A DNA stretch of 64,000 nt, from contig NC_067207.1 of assembly GCF_026262505.1 (NCBI RefSeq), positions 28,674,082 to 28,738,081 on the forward strand. The letters are read 5' to 3'. This DNA comes from Trichomonas vaginalis G3 (lineage: Eukaryota > Parabasalia > Trichomonadida > Trichomonadidae). Below, piece after piece: positions 19,013 through 28,222 of this stretch. The notes below the pieces were generated by a model, which searched no databases, was not told the origin of the DNA, and saw only the letters and a program-made list of their open reading frames with translations. How positions within the stretch are numbered: position 1 is the first letter of the stretch; each line of letters opens with the position of its first letter. The position numbers and the translations under genes were made by a program.

Positions 19013-20098
19013 TTAGAGGAGATCAAAGAAATAAGGTAATCCCTGAGCGAGTTCCCAAATTCCAAAGCCAGCAATATTCTCTTTATCAATCAATTTCATT
19101 CTGACGTCGAGATCTTGAAGTGATGGATAGAACATTTGATGAGAAGACTTAGATCTGCTGTAGAAATATGCTGTTTCATCATAAACCTGGAGATATTTTG
19201 GCGAAACCTTTGATTCATTGAGTGTTTGGATGAATTTCATTCCTTCAACGTAAGTTGGTGCATTATTTGAGCCTCCGAAGTCCATTCCGAAGAAAGGAAG
19301 GCCAACCATGAATTTCTTACGTGGAATTCCAACTGTCTTGAGCCAATCAATGATCTCTGTGATCGCATTCTTTGGACAAATCGCTGTGGTGCCTGGGATT
19401 TCGTATGCTGACATGTAAACTAAATCTGCTTGGTCGGAGATACGTTTTAAGTGTTTTTGAACTAAATCTGTGTATCCTCTGAAAATTACTGGCATTTCAC
19501 AGAAAACTTTGCCTTTCTTGCGTCCAAAAGCAACTCTGATTTCTTTGATAAGAGCTGGAACAAATTGGCATGTTTGTGGATGCATTACGTACTGAGGAAC
19601 TTCTAAAAAGATTGCATCCAAATTATATGACTCAATAATGGTAGCCATTTGCTGTCTGAACTCCTGGAAGATTTGCTTGTTGGCTTGGTAGAAAATTTGT
19701 GGCTGAATCTGGAAAATTAAGCGTGGAGCGATTAAGGTTTTTGGATGCTTTTGTTTCATTGATTTTAACCAGTTTGTTTCGACAGCATCTGTACCTTTGA
19801 TAACCAATTTCTTGTCATCGATCTCAGCAAAGAACCAAGTAGGTACAATAATTGTGAATTTTTGGCCGAACTCCTCGGCAAGACGATAACCATCTTTATT
19901 CCATGGTGTAACGAAGCCCAATACTTGTTTGCCACGTGCTGAATAGATAGGAGGCTGATTTTCGCTGACTTCATCGTAATTATTAAGGATTTGTTTGATT
20001 TCGACTTTACCTTCTGTTATGCCTTTATCAAAAACACTGTCTTCCGTGTAGCTATACATCGGATAGACAAGAGATATTGAAAAAAGATATATAAACAT
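19013..20098 (-). CDS. CHID1: CHID1-like GH18 chitinase-domain protein
   Basis: A 361-residue secreted or lumenal protein. An N-terminal hydrophobic stretch (MFIYLFSISLVYPMYSY) is a likely signal peptide. It follows animal CHID1/SI-CLP along its length: VLGFVTPWNKDGY, FTIIVPTWF, IAPRLIFQIQ, MVGLPFFGMDFG, YPSLQDLDVRMKLID, and the closing GFGIWELAQGLPYFFDLL, nearly identical in spacing to CHID1. The strand-4 motif is LDAIFLEVPQ, which keeps a D-x4-E pattern like CHID1 rather than the canonical DxxDxDxE of active chitinases. Saccharide binding is therefore more likely than classical hydrolysis. It is divergent from the HP1-like gene with only 59 bp between start codons. The TAAA at its stop resembles the trichomonad poly(A) context. 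Confidence 0.9.
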   Translation of the reverse strand: MFIYLFSISLVYPMYSYTEDSVFDKGITEGKVEIKQILNNYDEVSENQPPIYSARGKQVLGFVTPWNKDGYRLAEEFGQKFTIIVPTWFFAEIDDKKLVIKGTDAVETNWLKSMKQKHPKTLIAPRLIFQIQPQIFYQANKQIFQEFRQQMATIIESYNLDAIFLEVPQYVMHPQTCQFVPALIKEIRVAFGRKKGKVFCEMPVIFRGYTDLVQKHLKRISDQADLVYMSAYEIPGTTAICPKNAITEIIDWLKTVGIPRKKFMVGLPFFGMDFGGSNNAPTYVEGMKFIQTLNESKVSPKYLQVYDETAYFYSRSKSSHQMFYPSLQDLDVRMKLIDKENIAGFGIWELAQGLPYFFDLL

Positions 20099-20157
20099 AT
20101 AAAAAAATTGCTTGCAAAAGTATCAATTTAAGATGAATTTTGAAAACTTTACAAAAA
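20099..20157. promoter_or_regulatory. 59-bp bidirectional promoter region
   Basis: The start codons of the CHID1-like gene (20098, minus) and the HP1-like gene (20158, plus) are separated by 59 bp, so both promoters must lie here or overlap the coding ends. TATCAATTTA at 20121-20130 is a candidate initiator for the plus-strand gene. No other motif is clear. Confidence 0.5.
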
Positions 20158-20760
20158 ATGAGTGAAGAAGAGAGTGAAGGAGTTTTAGAGGCTTCTTACG
20201 AAGTAGAGCGTGTTCTTGGTTCAAAGATGGAAAATGGTACTTTAAAGTATCACGTTAAATGGAAAGGATACGAAATGTCAGAAAATACATGGGAACCAAT
20301 CATCCACTTGTTAAATGCAAAGCAAGCAATCGTTGAATATGAAAAGACAAGGCGAGCAACAGATACACAAGATAAATACACAACAGTTTTCGAAGTTCAA
20401 AATTATCCTTATTCTGTTCTAGTAGTAGAGGACAAAGATCTCGACGAGAGATGTCAAAAAACAGATCCATTCTCATACAAACTGTTTCATTCTCCTGGAA
20501 AGGGAAAAGGAAAAGTTTTTACTGGAATTACAAAAGATAAAAACAATAATTTATGTTTAAATACTATAGATAGTAAAAGCAAAGCAGAGGTAATGGACTT
20601 CAACACGGCAGCTTTACTTTTTCCAAGAGCAACTGTTTCTTATATTACTAAAAACACTTACAGAAACCCCGACCAGAATACACGATCTGATAAATCAAGA
20701 TCTGATACTGATGATCCAGATTCATCAAAATCAAAACCAAAATATGTTCAAATAGTTTGA
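20158..20760 (+). CDS. HP1-like chromodomain/chromoshadow protein
   Basis: 200 residues from the ATG at 20158; the upstream in-frame TTG at 20140 is not a plausible start. The chromodomain (about 12-64) reads YEVERVLGSKMENG then YHVKWKGYEMSENTWEP, with the aromatic cage residues Y14, W35 and Y38 that bind methyl-lysine in HP1 and Polycomb. After a linker, residues about 119-167 (GITKDKNNNLCLNTID, then FPRATVSYI) fit a chromoshadow domain in order, spacing and the closing [CF]P-x-x-V-x-S-[FY] pattern. Chromo plus shadow in about 200 residues is the HP1 architecture. It probably dimerises and binds H3K9-type marks, perhaps silencing the abundant transposons; that is inference. The tail (172-200) is Ser/Asp/Lys-rich. 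Confidence 0.8.
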   Translation: MSEEESEGVLEASYEVERVLGSKMENGTLKYHVKWKGYEMSENTWEPIIHLLNAKQAIVEYEKTRRATDTQDKYTTVFEVQNYPYSVLVVEDKDLDERCQKTDPFSYKLFHSPGKGKGKVFTGITKDKNNNLCLNTIDSKSKAEVMDFNTAALLFPRATVSYITKNTYRNPDQNTRSDKSRSDTDDPDSSKSKPKYVQIV

Positions 20761-20934
20761 AATACATAACTATTTATATATTTATATTATTGTATGAATA
20801 AACAAAAACGAAATCTTCATAATTTACTTATTTTCCAACGAATTTCTCCTCAAATAATTTTGCAATTTGATGAATTTAGATTTTTTTGAGAAAATATATT
20901 AACAATAAACATCTTTAACATTAAAACAAAACAA

Positions 20935-22068
20935 TCATACTTTAATATTCCTCCATTTGGCGTATTTACCAGACTTTCCATAAACCATGTAGTTAAGCCG
21001 GCCAATTTCTCTCTTTAACGATGCATTTTCTATAAGCAAAGCCTTTCTCCGCTTCTCCTTTTGTGCGTCTGTCATTGTTGCTATTTCATTATATATCATT
21101 TGTGTGTTATCCATTAATGATCTTTTAATTGAAGATTTCCTAGAATTATTTGCTGCAGATGTTGCAGTTGTAGCATTGTCATCATTATCATCTATACTTA
21201 TGTTCTCATTTCCAAATTTAGCAATTGCTTTTTGTTGTTTTTCAATTTGCTGCTTTAATTTTTGAACTGCAGCTTGATGTTGCTTTTGAAGTCTTTCTTT
21301 TTCTTCGTTAAATCTGTCTTTTATCTCTTCAACTTGAGAATTTGATAAATTATCTTCATATTCAAATGAATCATCTGAGATATCATCAAACTCATCATCA
21401 TCAGATGATGATGGAGTGAATGTTTTAGATTCTGCATCAGCAATTTGTTCCTTGATTTTATTAATTTGATTTTCAAGATCTTGGTTATGCTCTTTAAGCT
21501 TGAGATTCTGATTTTCTAATTCTTGTACATCTCCAAGGGTTTGTTCAATGAATGGCTGAGATATTGATGATTTAGTTGAATTATCTTGATGTTTAATTCT
21601 GTATTTATCCGAATTTATAGATTCAAGAAAAGCATCTACTTCATCAGTTTCTTTTTTATTAGATGATGAGCCTTGTGAGCTTGAGTTAAACATTACGTAT
21701 TCAATTTCACTTCTTAAACGTTTGACTTGCTCTTGATGATCAAGATTAATTGAATTTATTTCTTTTGCAAAGTCTGTTTTCTTTTGTGTTATTAGTAATT
21801 CGTATTTCTGTTCGATTTTAAATTTTTTGAATTTTAGTTTTTGAATTTTTTCTTCAACAGGACCTGTTTTTGTTAAATTTTTGTCTTCAACAACATTAAT
21901 TTGAGCTTCTAAGTATGCAATTTCATCTTTTAATCTGCCAATTTCGTCATCTTTTAGATTAATTGCTTGTTGTAATCGAAAATGGAGGGCATCAAGTTTT
22001 CTTGCTTGAATTCTATCATAATCTTCACGCGCAGTTGACCTTAAATCAAATTCATCTGAGTCTAGCAT
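20935..22068 (-). CDS. Coiled-coil protein
   Basis: 377 residues, family not recognised. Three coiled-coil stretches (about 18-130, 175-215, 245-290) have long heptad-like runs. Between them are low-complexity Ser and Asp/Glu segments (SSSQGSSSNKK; SSSDDDEFDDISDDSFEYED) and an Asn/Thr/Ala-rich piece. A final basic coil (IENASLKREIGRLNYMVYGKSGKYAKWRNIKV) is the most distinctive part. There is no membrane segment or signal. It converges with the HP1-like gene, 174 bp apart. A structural or cytoskeletal role is possible but unsupported. Confidence 0.7.
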   Translation of the reverse strand: MLDSDEFDLRSTAREDYDRIQARKLDALHFRLQQAINLKDDEIGRLKDEIAYLEAQINVVEDKNLTKTGPVEEKIQKLKFKKFKIEQKYELLITQKKTDFAKEINSINLDHQEQVKRLRSEIEYVMFNSSSQGSSSNKKETDEVDAFLESINSDKYRIKHQDNSTKSSISQPFIEQTLGDVQELENQNLKLKEHNQDLENQINKIKEQIADAESKTFTPSSSDDDEFDDISDDSFEYEDNLSNSQVEEIKDRFNEEKERLQKQHQAAVQKLKQQIEKQQKAIAKFGNENISIDDNDDNATTATSAANNSRKSSIKRSLMDNTQMIYNEIATMTDAQKEKRRKALLIENASLKREIGRLNYMVYGKSGKYAKWRNIKV

Positions 22069-22570
22069 TATATCTTCAAAAGATTTTGTATTGATAAACG
22101 TACAGTTTTTTAGAGCAACATCCTATTTTGATATCATAATAAAGCAACGAGTTTACAAACGTTTTTATGATTTAACAAAGATAGTTTCAAATACACAGTC
22201 TGATTTATTATTGAACTCGGAATTTTAACTTGTGTTCTGGATAGTGATCAAAGCATGATCTAGTCATGTTGATTACAAATGCATTCTTGCATTCTTTCGT
22301 AATGGATATTCAACTTATATTTGCGATTTTGTGGATTCCGCAATAGTTGACTTAAATAACAAAAATTAAGTATAAAATGCAACTGCAATGGACGAGAGAA
22401 ATCATTTCAATTGATACATGTTTAATTATTCAGTGCTGAAAGAAATTCAATTTCTCATTTATTGTTAAAAGCCTTTGGAAACATGAAAATAAATCATATA
22501 TTACAAGATAATGCTATATCATGAATAAATAGATTGATGTGGTAATTAGTTGTTAATCAAATCTTTTAGG
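22069..22570. other. Intergenic between divergent genes
   Basis: About 500 bp of AT-rich DNA with the promoters of the coiled-coil gene and of the small gene at 22571. TTAATCAAATC just upstream of the latter is a possible initiator. Nothing else is seen. Confidence 0.5.
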
Positions 22571-22885
22571 ATGTTCTTAGATTCCATTCCCGTTTGCAAG
22601 CTCAATGCAATTGCTGATGATGTGATGTTTGTTTTTGGAGCGCATCCTCAGAATCCTATCACTCTTATTGATGAAGAAAGTGAATTTATGTTGAGACGAA
22701 TCAATGAAACAAAATCAGAGGCCAAAACCACAAAAGTAATACGATATAACGAGGTTACAAATACATTTACATTCCTGAAACATATAAATGGCAAAGTTGA
22801 AGTCTATTCAGGAAATCCCATCTCAAAATCGGAAATCAAAGCAGTATCTGCCTTCATTTCTAAAGAAACCACGGATCCAGCGTAA
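22571..22885 (+). CDS. Small hypothetical protein
   Basis: 104 residues from the ATG at 22571; the frame extends upstream only to a TTG. The sequence has mixed alpha/beta character (VCKLNAIADDVMFVFGA, then TTKVIRYNEVTNTFTFLKHINGKVEVYSG) and no membrane segment. The beta-hairpin region with NG turns suggests a small PH-like or roadblock-like fold, but I cannot assign one. It ends TAATAAA and converges with the dynamin gene 268 bp away. Codon use is like that of the neighbours, so it is probably real. Confidence 0.6.
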   Translation: MFLDSIPVCKLNAIADDVMFVFGAHPQNPITLIDEESEFMLRRINETKSEAKTTKVIRYNEVTNTFTFLKHINGKVEVYSGNPISKSEIKAVSAFISKETTDPA

Positions 22886-23153
22886 TAAATTTTAAAATAA
22901 AGTTTAATTTCAGAAATAAATATTATTTTTTTTATAAGATCTGTTGATAAGAAAGTGAAACCATAGATTTGCATTCTTTTTGACTCAAGTATTTAAGATA
23001 AATGTCCTCATTGACAACAATAAGTTGAATAAAAAAAAATATAATTTTTTTTTCTAAACATTTTATAAAAAATAGAATTAAAAAAGGTCAATTATTCCAT
23101 TTTCCATGCTTAATCGAATTTTTGAGAACCACGCGGAAACAAAAATAAACAGC

Positions 23154-25073
23154 TTAAAACTTTGCAGTTCTAACCTCGAGAAGGATCTGTTGAGCCCTTC
23201 TTAATGCTTCCACGATCTGTGTGCATGAGATTCTCTTCTTTGTGATTGAAGGATCTTCCTGCATAAGCTGTAAACTGTCAGCTGCATTGAAAACGTCTCT
23301 GATCATCTTTGGTCTCAAGTTTTCAGTGGACTTCTGGACAACTAAGCGGATGACTGTCTTCGGGATTATGTCCTTGAGTTGTTCTCTGATAATCTCGAAG
23401 TATTCCTGGGCTGAAGCCTGCAATTCCTGCAACTCCTGGCCTTGGTGCTGTGTATAGTTCTTGGAAGAACCGAATAATGTGGAGACAGCAACAGGATCTA
23501 AAACAGGTGGACGTGGAGGAAGAGGTCTGGCACGTAAATCCTTGGCCTTTCCGGCGTAGATCCTTTCAGGACCTCTGAAGTCTGGTCGCTTCGAGTTAAT
23601 GAATGATCTTTCTGAGTCAATAAGATCATTTATGAATTGTTTGCATGGAACAACGCATTCGCGGATGCAATCATCAACAACAGCGCGAATGGAACCTTCA
23701 AGAACATTGAATCTGTCGAGTTCCATGAACTTTACTTCGCTATGCATTTCGAACAAAATTTTCACAACGTCATCGATAAGATTGAGCGATGGTTCTCTGA
23801 ACTGCTCAATAATCTGCTTAACGAGATCATCGTATGCGTAGTCGGGAGTAAAAATTGGTACGGAAATGCCAGTATGATTCTTAATCATGTTGTAGATTTG
23901 CTTCGGCTTGCTGTTGGTTAGGCCTGGTAATGCGTCGAGTTCTGCGTTGAATTTATCGGTGAAGAGAGCTGGTATCCTTCCGCCATGAGCAGTTGATTCA
24001 TCAGTAGATTCGCTGCCGTCTGCGCGCTTTCCGGCGAGGAAATTGTTGAAGATATCGAGGTATTTGGAAATTACGTCTAAGATGAATGCGTTGATTGTTG
24101 CGGCGTTTTTAGTTGGATCTGAACCGTATCCTTCAAGTTCGCGTTCCTTTTCTTCGAGCATTGTTTGAATCTTATGGCGTAATGCAGGCATCGTGGTTCT
24201 AATGTGCTCCATAAGGAGTCTATTGAGAATTGTAGTAAGGTATTTGGTTCCGCACTTATCTGCAAGGTCGGAATAGTCGCGGTGGTTCTCAAAGAATTCG
24301 CGCTCAGCTTGTCTGGCCTTCTCCATGCTGACCTTTGAGTTGATAGCAGCTTGTGATCTATTAACAACGCCAATGTAGCCAAGTTTGAGCGGATATACAC
24401 GGTTCTCGAGGACGTCTCTGCAATCTGTGCCTGCATCCATGAGATCGATTTTTGTAATAACACCAACTGTTCTATCTCCCTTTGGATCAACATCTCTGGC
24501 AAGACGTAAGGCATCAGAGTTGGCAAGATCGGAGTTTGCTGGTGAAACGGCAAGGATAAGGCATTCGGGCTTATCTACGAACTCTTTGACCATATCATAG
24601 ATTTCCTGGACAATGGACTTTGGCTGTCCTTCAACAGCGTTCTTTGTAAGACCAGGAAGGTCGACAAGTGTAAGGTTTAAAACATTGGGAGACCATAGTT
24701 TGAGTCTAATTGGCTCCTTGGAAACGTTCCTTCCAGTTCCAGTAACTCTGTCTGTTTCAGCGATAATTTCATCGTTGATTTTTTGAAAATCGGTGAAAAT
24801 TTTTCCGGGCTTGTGAGCGAATTCTCCATATTCTTGTGGATCTCCTTTTTGTGGAACTTTGTCTAAGTGAACAAGTTGAAGAATAAGTGGACGTCTTGTA
24901 ACAATACCAGAACCACGAGGGAGGAAGTCTCTTCCAACGATAGATTCTAATACAGAAGATTTACCAGAGCTTTGGCTGCCTACGACTGCAATCTGTGGAA
25001 GAGATATGACATCAGATCCGACAGCTGCAAAAACATCTTGAAGGCTGTTGATAATGGGGATTAAATCCTCCAT
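23154..25073 (-). CDS. Dynamin-related large GTPase
   Basis: A 639-residue dynamin-family GTPase. The G domain (1-300) has G1 GSQSSGKS (32-39), switch-I T59 in GSGIVTRRPL, G3 DLPG (138-141) and G4 TKID (207-210). The middle/stalk region follows (about 300-510), then a Pro-rich insert with RPLPPRPP at about 510-530 in the place of a PH domain. A GTPase effector domain at about 550-635 includes VVQKSTENLRPKMIRDVFN. The lack of a PH domain and the size match DRP1/Dnm1-type proteins. Relatives in trichomonads act in membrane scission and hydrogenosome division; the target here is inferred. GC content is higher than in its neighbours, as is usual for a highly expressed gene. Confidence 0.93.
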   Translation of the reverse strand: MEDLIPIINSLQDVFAAVGSDVISLPQIAVVGSQSSGKSSVLESIVGRDFLPRGSGIVTRRPLILQLVHLDKVPQKGDPQEYGEFAHKPGKIFTDFQKINDEIIAETDRVTGTGRNVSKEPIRLKLWSPNVLNLTLVDLPGLTKNAVEGQPKSIVQEIYDMVKEFVDKPECLILAVSPANSDLANSDALRLARDVDPKGDRTVGVITKIDLMDAGTDCRDVLENRVYPLKLGYIGVVNRSQAAINSKVSMEKARQAEREFFENHRDYSDLADKCGTKYLTTILNRLLMEHIRTTMPALRHKIQTMLEEKERELEGYGSDPTKNAATINAFILDVISKYLDIFNNFLAGKRADGSESTDESTAHGGRIPALFTDKFNAELDALPGLTNSKPKQIYNMIKNHTGISVPIFTPDYAYDDLVKQIIEQFREPSLNLIDDVVKILFEMHSEVKFMELDRFNVLEGSIRAVVDDCIRECVVPCKQFINDLIDSERSFINSKRPDFRGPERIYAGKAKDLRARPLPPRPPVLDPVAVSTLFGSSKNYTQHQGQELQELQASAQEYFEIIREQLKDIIPKTVIRLVVQKSTENLRPKMIRDVFNAADSLQLMQEDPSITKKRISCTQIVEALRRAQQILLEVRTAKF

Positions 25074-25494
25074 CGATATTGAATTTTTTCAGAACAATCA
25101 ATTTTTCAGGTGAAGAACTGATCGAATACCGAATGATAAAAAACTCTTAAAAATAGGAAATACACCTTCCAAAGAGATTTCAAGGCTTATCCTGAAATTT
25201 GACAAATGAGAGTAGTATATGTTGAAGGGTTGTGTGACTTTTTTTGTTACGTCTATATATAGATGAAGGTATATTTTCACATCTTCTATATATAGATGAT
25301 ATAAAAATTTTTTCTTACGTTTTTTAAGGGTAAAAAAGGGGGTTGGCGGAGAAAGGGACAGACTAGCCCATTGTCACTTTTTAATTTAGCAAATGAACGC
25401 TTATGGAGTGGAGTTTTTGGGTAAATCTGATTTGCTTATAAATGAAATAAAATCAAAAGAAACCATATTGGCATTATATTATGCAAAAATAAAT

Positions 25495-25820
25495 GATCTT
25501 ACTTAGTACTTTTAAAGTTAATTTCAGAAAAAATTTGACACAATGGTATCCGGCACATACAAGTGGTGTACAACCAAAATATAAGTTGGTTTAAACATAT
25601 ATTGCTATATCTCATGATCTTACTTAGTACTTTTAAAGTTAATTTCAGAAAAAATTTGACACAATGGTATCCGGCACATACAAGTGGTGTACAACCAAAA
25701 TATAAGTTGGTTTAAACATATATTGCTATATCTCATGATCTTACTTAGTACTTTTAAAGTTAATTTCAGAAAAAATTTGACACAATGGTATCCGGCACAT
25801 ACAAGTGGTGTACAACCAAA
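25495..25820. repeat. 121-bp tandem repeat in MULE-3
   Basis: Head-to-tail units begin at 25495, 25616 and 25737. The third is cut at 25820, where the transposase remnant begins, giving about 2.7 copies of nearly identical sequence. The period equals that of the MULE-1 array, but the unit sequence is different. Confidence 0.92.
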
Positions 25821-26091
25821 TCTTCGACTCGATGAACTTGTCATCGAGTTATATTCCAGTGTTGTTCCTTCATTCCTGATTAAGTTGCAAATTAAAGGTC
25901 TGGATTCAGAGAGAAGTGTTAAAGTTATCAAAAAAGTCACAAGAGATTTCGAAGAAATGACACAATTTAAAAAAGTCGAATGCATCAGTATGCTTGAAGC
26001 TGTTCAGAAAGGTCTGAAAAATGATACACTTGATCCCAACATTGTTTACTCAACATTAAAAATATTATTGCAAAGAAAACATTTGATTTAA
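25819..26091 (+). pseudogene. C-terminal remnant of a MULE transposase
   Basis: About 90 codons (NLRLDELVIELYSSVVPSFL onward, ending LLQRKHLI) align with the last 95 residues of the MULE-1 transposase (NIRLDDFVVELYTTVVPALL, ending LLKKKQLM). The DDE core is missing. The frame opens upstream into the 121-bp array, so any product would be a short fusion without catalytic residues. Confidence 0.88.
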
Positions 26092-26308
26092 TAAACATTT
26101 AATTTATTATAATTAATTTTTTATTACAGTATAGTAAAAAATGCTATAAATAAATTATTATATTTTATTAAAATGTGACTTTTAATAGTAAGTGAATAAA
26201 ATAAATCAGGAATTGGGAAAGAAATAAGGTTAATTAAAAATAATGAAAATTACAAGTTTAAGGTTAATGAAAAAGTGACAATGGGCGAGTTTGTCCCCAC
26301 TCGGGGTT

Positions 26309-26415
26309 GGCGTCCAAGGCGTCCTAGTGTAAATTTCTCAAAATTGTGATATTTACATCACATTTTTGAGAGGTTTATGGGCGTCCTAAGGGAAAATTGA
26401 ATAGCTAGGGCGTCC
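26309..26415. repeat. Left subterminal GGCGTCC boxes of MULE-2
   Basis: GGCGTCC occurs at 26309, 26318, 26380 and 26409. The inverted form occurs at the right end with matching spacing (see 31502-31608). The intervening sequence is also partly conserved (GTGTAAAtttctca and similar), so this is a diverged TIR of roughly 110-120 bp. Confidence 0.85.
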
Positions 26416-27066
26416 CGAATTTTCATTCTAAGATTTAAATATATTATATACTTAAGTATAATACAAGCAATATAAAAATTAAATTTTTATTATGTTAACT
26501 TATAAGAAATTTTTTTGAATTATCGTTGATTTATTGTAATCTTTCCAGGCTATACTTTTGAAATCAACTTTACCTGTCATACGCATTAATGTAGTAGATG
26601 TCCAGGTGTAGCTATTATATCCCAGCAACATTGGTATTTTATCATTGTAAGATATCAAAATGAAGCGTTTTTTCAGATATAATTTTTCGTAAATTTTTCA
26701 AAAATAAGATGGTAAAAAAGCCTCGACTTGCTCGAAAAATAACAATTTTTTTACTTGTAAAAATAACCCTTTTACAGCATGGGCAGCTATTCAATCACTA
26801 TTTCTTTTTCTAAAAGTATATTTTTCAAAAAAAATTAAGATCAAATTCGACAATTTCTTGATGAAAGCAAAAATATTACACATACTTCTAGATGCATGGG
26901 ATAAAATATGCAATTATTCAATCAATTCGCATGATTTGAAAAAAAAATCTAAATTTGATAAAAATGTAGAAATTTTTTATTTTTAACTTGAGATTCGATT
27001 TTTTTGATCCAATTTGTGAATTTTTTTTGATCGGAATTTCAATTAATTTGTTGATCAAAAATGACC

Positions 27067-28173
27067 TCACAATGTTTGATCATAAGTGAAGTCATCTTCA
27101 TGGGTATTTAGAAATTCCAAGAGAAATTGCTTATTTCTCGCAGATGTAATATCTGAGAAAATCGAATTTAAATATTCATAGAAACCCAAATCATTCTCCG
27201 GTTCGAATAATTCATCTGTTGCTTTTTCTGTTTTTTCTATGAATTTTAATAATTTGATTAATAAATCTTCATCAGGAAGAATTATTGCTGCATTTGTGAT
27301 AAAATTCCATATTGAGGTAATATGGCAATAATTACATTTATAAAATGTAATTTTATCCAAAATTTTTTGGCAAATTCGCATAATAGCATTAATATTTGAA
27401 GCTGAGATTAAACCTGTGATTACTTCTGTAACTTTTGGAAAATCATCGCAATTTAATATCTCTTTATATTGAATTGAGAAATAAAAAAAATCAAATGGAT
27501 TCATTTCTTCAATTTCAAGGAGATTGTAAAAATTGATAGAAGTGTTATTGCAACAAATTGTATTTGCAGCAAAAAATATCATTTGCTCGATTCCATTTTT
27601 GGAATAAATTTGCTGGAACAATGTTAAATTAAAACAGTTGCTTAATTTTTCTTCATTGTTTTCATAAAAAAGTAACAAGTTTGCAACTGAAATTTCAAAA
27701 TTTTGATAATTGCCAGTTATTTCAGTAAATATATATATTTGCTTTTCTTCATCTAAAAATGGCAAATATTGATTTGCAATATTAACTAAAGTTTGGGATA
27801 AATTGTTCCAGTTTGATTTTACAATTTGTGAGCACATTATGTAATATGTAAATTTATCCGCTTTGTAGGAATTTAAAATTGTTTGTTGTTCTGTTTCAGT
27901 TAAATTACTGAATTTTTCAAGATTAATATTGTGATAAAAAATAGAATCCTTGAAACATTCTGATATCTTTTCAATGTTTAAAACGGATGCTAAAAAATGT
28001 AAAAGAACTTCATCAGTCACTGTGATTTTTTTGAAAAATTTATCCCAATTCAAGCATCCAATTGATCTTTCTGTCATTGTACTTATGCATTGATAAAGTT
28101 GATTTAATGAATCCGAAGAATAATCATTATGCTTGACTAGTTGAGTTAGTTGATACAGACTGTCGTCAGCCAT
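27067..28173 (-). CDS. Helical cargo protein of MULE-2
   Basis: 368 residues, not recognised. The sequence is almost wholly alpha-helical with repeated hydrophobic/acidic amphipathic segments of about 40-45 residues (for example SNCFNLTLFQQIYSKNG, DEDLLIKLLKFIEKTEKA, NKQFLLEFLNTHEDDF), suggesting an ARM/HEAT-like solenoid. There is no catalytic motif, membrane segment or signal. It lies inside MULE-2 and is divergent from the transposase, so it is either a second transposon protein or a captured host gene. The frame is clean over its length. Function unknown. Confidence 0.65.
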   Translation of the reverse strand: MADDSLYQLTQLVKHNDYSSDSLNQLYQCISTMTERSIGCLNWDKFFKKITVTDEVLLHFLASVLNIEKISECFKDSIFYHNINLEKFSNLTETEQQTILNSYKADKFTYYIMCSQIVKSNWNNLSQTLVNIANQYLPFLDEEKQIYIFTEITGNYQNFEISVANLLLFYENNEEKLSNCFNLTLFQQIYSKNGIEQMIFFAANTICCNNTSINFYNLLEIEEMNPFDFFYFSIQYKEILNCDDFPKVTEVITGLISASNINAIMRICQKILDKITFYKCNYCHITSIWNFITNAAIILPDEDLLIKLLKFIEKTEKATDELFEPENDLGFYEYLNSIFSDITSARNKQFLLEFLNTHEDDFTYDQTL

Positions 28174-28222
28174 TTTAAAAAAATGAATAAAATTGTATAG
28201 TAAATTATATTTGTGAAATTTG

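Larger units (their letters stand above)
25349..26302 (+). mobile_element. MULE-3, internally deleted relative of MULE-1 nested in MULE-2
   Basis: 954 bp. Its ends GAGAAAGGGACAGAC and (inverted) GAGTGGGGACAAAC, continuing into CCATTGTCACTTTTT, match the MULE-1 termini. The 10-bp duplication GGGGTTGGCG (25339-25348, 26303-26312) is part of the MULE-2 terminal repeat, so the insertion site was that TIR. Only the last ~90 codons of the transposase remain. It carries a 121-bp tandem array inside the left end, as MULE-1 does. It is non-autonomous. Confidence 0.88.

Noticed and set aside
20140-20157. Upstream extension of the HP1-like gene
   Set aside because: The codon at 20140 is TTG; the ATG at 20158 leads directly into the acidic start expected of the family.
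25620-25985. 121-codon minus-strand frame
   Set aside because: It reads the MULE-3 tandem repeat antisense and the antisense of the transposase remnant.
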